Source of the DNA: Galaxea fascicularis
Taxonomy: Eukaryota > Cnidaria > Anthozoa > Scleractinia > Euphylliidae
Length of the DNA stretch: 64,000 bases
Reading direction: 5' to 3'
NCBI GenBank assembly: GCA_948470475.1
Contig: OX419339.1
Span: forward strand, 6,154,185 to 6,218,184
Numbering within the stretch: position 1 is the first letter of the stretch; every line of letters starts with the position of its first letter. The notes beneath the pieces were generated by a model that was not told the DNA's origin, searched no databases, and was given only the letters and a program-made list of their open reading frames with translations. Below, one piece after another: positions 60,201-64,000 of this stretch. Both the position numbers and the translations under genes were made by a program.

Positions 60201-62065
60201 AAAAGGTAGATTAGTTTAAAAAGGAAACTGTTACTATTTGCTAAACATTAAAAAAACTTAAGATTTTAAAATGCTCACATGCGGCGCCGAGCGAAACTCT
60301 AAAGGTAGACGCACCAGCTATCCACTATCCTACATAGAAAAAACGTTACCAAAAAGCACTGCCCAATTCAAACATTGTGCGCCATTGATTTAAAGCGTAT
60401 CCCAGATCTTAATAACTAAAGGATAACACACCTTCAATCGAGGAATTTTTCCGATAATCTTACTTACCAAGCGGGTGTTATTTTTTCCTCCAGTTGGCAC
60501 ACCCCAGGTATCTCTGTTTTCTTCTGACAGAAGAGAGCTTGCGACCTCCAAAAATGCCTAAAAGAAGGACTTGGCTATGTAAATTATCTGGATTGAAATA
60601 ATGCAACGATCATGCATTTGGTTTAGGAGACCAAATCTAAAATACTGCAGAGCTCTACGTGACAATTGCTTTAACTGATTAATGCTAGAAAAGACAGACT
60701 GAATTCTCGACCCAAACAGACTTATTATACAGGTACGTCCGTTCGTAAATGCTGGAACGTAGCCAGAAATTAGACCCGAAAGTAAAAGCCTCGGAGTGAG
60801 CTACTTGGCAACTTAACACTCCATTTTGCAGGTGTCAATCAAAAGTTCGAATTCGTCAGTAACTGCTGAGATAATCGGATCTCATCGCGCAGAATTTCAC
60901 GTTACATCCGGGACCTTTTGCATAGCTAATAGCGTTAAATTTGAAATCTGGTGAGTCAGAAGACGCAAAACAATGAAGAAAAGAAAATGTCCGAAAACGG
61001 CTCAATATGGACTGTTTCTTGCTAATTTTTTATTCCGGTCATATAGCACATTGATTACTTAGGTACACTCGGGCTTTTAAGGAAGAGGTATTAAGCTTTC
61101 ATTGTAGACATTTTTCTAAGCGGTTGAACTTGGATAAGTTTTATCAAACTGATCTTGAAAATGCTGTAGTGTTGCCTGATAATCGTATGAAGTTACTGAT
61201 GCAATGTTTCTCAGTTGTCGATTGGTCTTTCTTTCTCTTTCTTTTCCACTTAATCTTTGTCATAATGTCAATACGAATCCTATACTGATAATGGCAAAAA
61301 CTTGTTTCACTTTACCCGTGGTACTGACCTTTCCCAATTCTTGCCGTGTTTCTTTGTCCTTAGGAAGCAACTTTTCACTGGAAACAAGTTTTTGAAGGAT
61401 TTCAAGTGCAACTTTCGTGTCTCCGCCATTAAGCTCTTCCCCGCCAGTAAGGATTTTCAGCTGCTCGACGACTTTGAGCGAATTTTGTTCTGTTAGTGTA
61501 ACATTTGCGATTTCTTTGAACTATAAAAACAAAATCAAGAAAATTGGTTTAACAGTGATCAATTTGTATTTTCAACTTCTGTTGAAGAAGAAAGAGTGCT
61601 AGTTATCCACACGAAAACCAAAGCGAAGGAAGACTGGATAGATGGGCAGACTGATGTGAGAGAGTGAGAGTTGTTCGGGAAGCATGCGCAGTAGCAGGTG
61701 TGATGATTAGCTATTAGGCAATCAGAACAAAAATATCACTTGTAAGCCTTCAGTCAATCCACACTTGGATTGGTTTTTCTTTTCTACAGCACCATCCGCT
61801 TCAAAACAATTTCATACCTTATCCGAAGGTTCAGTGGTTGGTTCCTCGGTAGCGGATGTTGTTGAGAATTCAGTGGGCCTTGGTGAGACCGAGGGTTCGG
61901 ATATCACGGATGAAGGACCTGAGAAGCTTTGTACAGAAAGAATCACTGAAGAAGGCGAGATTTCTGCAGCTGTAGTCTGACCCACTGAATAAACAGCACT
62001 GACAACACTGGCGACTGACATCACGCCACTCATTGCAATAGAGCTAGACGAGATAGGGATGTAAC
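51240..62065 (-). CDS. Adhesion G protein-coupled receptor with GAIN/GPS domain, 18 exons visible (5' partial)
   Basis: Exons in coding order: 62065-61818, 61520-61329, 60557-60468, 59877-59772, 58651-58514, 57701-57632, 57369-57264, 56604-56558, 56059-55939, 55622-55519, 55209-55107, 54856-54706, 54504-54438, 53704-53638, 53467-53379, 52865-52739, 51741-51700, 51530-51240; phases agree throughout. The visible part is about 718 aa: Ser/Thr-rich mucin-like stalk, GAIN domain, GPS, seven membrane segments and a short tail. Hallmarks include SERTSIHKNL after TM1, FTWMLCEGIHLY in TM3, GLIWAFVAPM in TM5 and GLTWVFGI in TM6. Segments resemble the latrophilin/ELTD1 group, but I would not name an orthologue. 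The first visible exon starts with the last two bases of a codon, so an upstream exon is missing. The C-terminal end is uncertain. Confidence 0.82.
52003..52373. mobile_element. MITE copy of the AGCTTAAGCAACGA family, between the last aGPCR exons
   Basis: taatagagagcttaagcaacg with tandem gacggcaacg at the left; cgttgccgttctcg and aaagctctctatta at the right. It is in the aGPCR intron between 51742 and 52738. Confidence 0.75.
55414..55475. repeat. GAC/GAT trinucleotide microsatellite
   Basis: (GAC)n followed by (GAT)n in the aGPCR intron after the TM1 exon, starting about 45 bp from its donor. Confidence 0.9.
57897..58003. repeat. Inverted repeat, aGPCR intron
   Basis: acgagaaaatctcaaaccttggcct and the inverted aggcctcgtttgagattttcccgt flank a 50-bp centre; related sequence extends on both sides (about 57740-58030). 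Confidence 0.6.
58790..58985. repeat. Poly-G tract followed by CCCTATTTCAGACC repeats
   Basis: After a run of about 19 G (58789-58806), the motif ccctatttcagacc occurs three times with degenerate copies before and after, spaced about 35 bp apart. No coding signal. Confidence 0.75.
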
Positions 62066-62136
62066 CTGTGTAAATTACATCAGAATAAAACATATTTTAC
62101 AATCTGAACAGCCTTTTGTTTTGCCTTGGGCAACAA

Positions 62137-62335
62137 TGTTATTAGTAGGGACCTTCAGATTTGAGTTCGAGTACGACTCGAGGGATTGAGTATGATGATT
62201 ACACAAGCGAAATCAATTTGTTTCTGCAATCTCCTGAGCCACTGGTAGTAAACAAGAAACAGTGAGGGTTCAGGGGAAGTGACTAGTTTGAAATTAGAAA
62301 TTCGTACTCGTACTCAAATCTGAAGGTCCCTAATA
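62137..62335. mobile_element. MITE with TAGGGACCTTCAGATTTGAG end
   Basis: tagggaccttcagatttgagttcgagtacgac at the left; gtactcgtactcaaatctgaaggtcccta at the right. It lies immediately upstream of the first visible aGPCR exon. Confidence 0.8.
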
Positions 62336-62874
62336 TATCACAGCTGAGGTCAAAAATACGCGGTTAGAACAAAAACGAGGCACATGCAGAAGCCACAGAC
62401 TAGAATGTTCCACCCATATATATATATTGACGTCTTCAGTTATCTCTTAATGAACAGAAGCACAGTAATATTAAATCTATTTGTTTTATACAGCAAAGCG
62501 ACAAAATACTTTGGGCCGGCGGATGCACTAAACTGGGCCCAACTCTAAGCTGGGTATCACTTTTGTTAATCTAATTAAACCCGTATATTTACCCCAAACA
62601 CCCTCCTATAAACAATCCCATGAACTGCTTACCCCCGGAAATCTTCTCATTAAATCATTTAATCGCGGTCATCCTACCTACGTATCACATAACACTACCC
62701 CATCCAATAACGTTTTGAAGGATTGAAACTTATTCCTTCTCCCCTACCCATTTTCTTAATTTGTTTATTTATTCATTTATTCATTCATTCATTCATTCAT
62801 TCATTTAATTTACCTAAAACATCTTTTCGGCTTTCCTGTTCTCCTTGTTTCAAGTCAGTATAATTACTATCTTT

Positions 62875-63188
62875 GATGGAACAGAGAATTAACTCTGAAG
62901 TGTAAATTAAAGTGCTAATAGAAACCCATGAAAAACCCACTGGGTGTTAGCCCTAGTAAAGGGTATCAGGGAACCACACGAGGCAAAGAAAAATTGTTAT
63001 GACCTCGGTGGGAATCGAACCCTGATAATCCGGAGGTCGTGGGTTCGATTCCCACCGAGGTCATAAGAATTTTTCTTGGCCGCGTGTGGTTCCCTGATAC
63101 CCTTTACTAGGGCTAACGCCCAGTGGGTTTTTCATGGGTTTCTATTAGCACTTTAATTTACACTTCAGAGTTAATTCTCTGTTCCATC
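62875..63188. mobile_element. Two SINE copies head to head, forming a large palindrome
   Basis: The left arm (about 62875-63022) and right arm (about 63033-63188) are inverted copies, sharing gatggaacagagaattaac, agggtatcagggaaccacac and the tRNA-like T-arm gtgggttcgattcccac. The centre is near 63028. Confidence 0.85.
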
Positions 63189-63291
63189 ACTTGTATGTGT
63201 TTATAGTGCTACGCGACACAACATATATATGTACCCTAACTTTCTCTTCGCCGCGATTCACCATCTTAATCGTCCCCGACTTTCTCTGTCC

Positions 63292-63545
63292 GACCTCGTA
63301 GCTTAGTCGGCAGAGCAACGGTAGATCTAAACCGGAGGTCGTGGGTTCGATTCCCACCGAGGTCATAAGAATTTTTCTTTGCCTCGTGTGGTTCCCTGAT
63401 ACCCTTTACTAGACCTTACTAGGGCTAACGCCCAGTGGGGTTTCATGGGTTTCTATTAGCATTTTAATTTACACTTCAGAGTTAATTCTCTGTTCCATCA
63501 CTTGTATGTGTTTATAGTGCTACGCGGCACAACATATATATTTAC
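63292..63545 (+). mobile_element. tRNA-derived SINE
   Basis: The head 63292-63364 folds as a tRNA relic: 7-bp acceptor stem GACCTCG/CGAGGTC, D-arm GCTTAGTCGGCAGAGC and perfect T-arm with B-box GGTTCGATTCC. The anticodon arm is degenerate, with no U33. The tail carries on with the same sequence as the palindrome's right arm, ending in a TA-rich stretch. Confidence 0.8.
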
Positions 63546-64000
63546 TATCTTTGTTTACTAAGCTTATCTCTTCAATTATTTAGCTAGTTTAATTAGTTAT
63601 CTGTCAGCTTATGCCGGTCAGCTTAAATCTGCATTCCAATAAGGCAGGATTATGAGGGGGATGACAAATTAACAACTTCTCCAGCTCAAGTTAATTGCTT
63701 CTGCTAATCTTGAAAAGTTTTGAGCTGATTTGGGGGAATCGCGCAGCAGTTATTTAATAGTCATTAACTGATCCGGGCACCGGGATAACTATAGTTGACT
63801 GAGAGATTTTCTGTTGGCCAGCAGGCGATTGCCTCGCGCATGCGCATTTGAGTCATTATCTTGTAAGGTAAATAATTTACCCTCGAGTTTTGCTTGCTTT
63901 AGCGTTGCCGCTATTTGCTGTTTCTCCCCTCCTACCTGCTGTCGTCTCCTCGTTCCCCAACGGTCCTGCGTTCACTGAGAGATCAATGTGATAGGTTCCA

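Larger units (their letters stand above)
55939..61520 (-). other. GAIN domain and GPS cleavage site of the adhesion GPCR
   Basis: Exon 61520-61329 encodes helical GAIN subdomain A, with LTGGEELNGGDTKVALEILQ. Later exons give the beta-rich part (for example RTVVVYAIYNQSEHFP and FVNSAILGIQFNKKL). Exon 56059-55939 carries the GPS: W-S-D-K-G-C, then C-A-C-D-H-L-T-N-F-A-I-L-M. The Cys residues, Trp and the His-Leu-Thr cleavage triad are all present, so self-cleavage between Leu and Thr is predicted. Confidence 0.8.
62066..64000. other. Upstream intron or 5' flank of the adhesion GPCR
   Basis: No exon found for the missing N-terminus. Contents are the MITE at 62137-62335, an ATTC microsatellite (about 62770-62805), the three SINE copies and a short pyrimidine-rich end. 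Confidence 0.5.

Noticed and set aside
63292..63364. Functional tRNA gene
   Set aside because: Acceptor and T-arms are perfect, but the anticodon arm does not fold properly and lacks U33, and the unit is repeated with a conserved tail, so it is a SINE head.

Overview
This is a eukaryotic, AT-rich window. Genes are split into many short exons with consensus GT/AG splice sites, and introns and intergenic DNA are full of short inverted-repeat (MITE-like) elements, tRNA-derived SINE copies and microsatellites. Gene content (a cilium-type WD-repeat gene, an adhesion GPCR with a GAIN domain, an FHA protein carrying a bacterial-type domain) and the repeat style suggest a cnidarian, most likely an anthozoan such as a stony coral. 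That assignment is inference, not proof.

Layout: positions 1-4675 are mostly repeats, with one possible short membrane-protein first exon (2541-2712, minus). Positions 4676-20508 (minus) hold an 11-exon gene that I assembled exon by exon with matching phases. It encodes about 1537 aa: an N-terminal FHA domain, a long Ser/acidic linker with nine C2HC (UBZ4-like) zinc fingers, and a C-terminal region matching the largely bacterial DUF3626 family. A 484-bp head-to-head promoter (20509-20992) separates it from a 28-exon plus-strand gene (20993-44789, about 1591 aa) of the WDR97/WDR87 type. This promoter holds a perfect RFX X-box (GTTGTCATAGCAAC, 20689-20702), as expected for a ciliary gene. Positions 44790-51239 are intergenic and repeat-rich. 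Positions 51240-62065 (minus) hold 18 exons of an adhesion GPCR: Ser/Thr-rich stalk, GAIN domain with an intact GPS cleavage motif, seven membrane segments and a cytoplasmic tail; its 5' end lies beyond the exons I can see. The last 1.9 kb contains MITE and SINE copies, including a large palindrome.

The item most worth following up is the FHA / multi-C2HC / DUF3626 protein: a predicted phospho-threonine reader plus a run of putative ubiquitin-binding fingers joined to a domain of unknown function, sharing an RFX-type promoter with a ciliary gene. Secondary points are a minisatellite that has copied this gene's own splice donor, and a 68-bp-arm almost perfect hairpin just upstream of its last exon.
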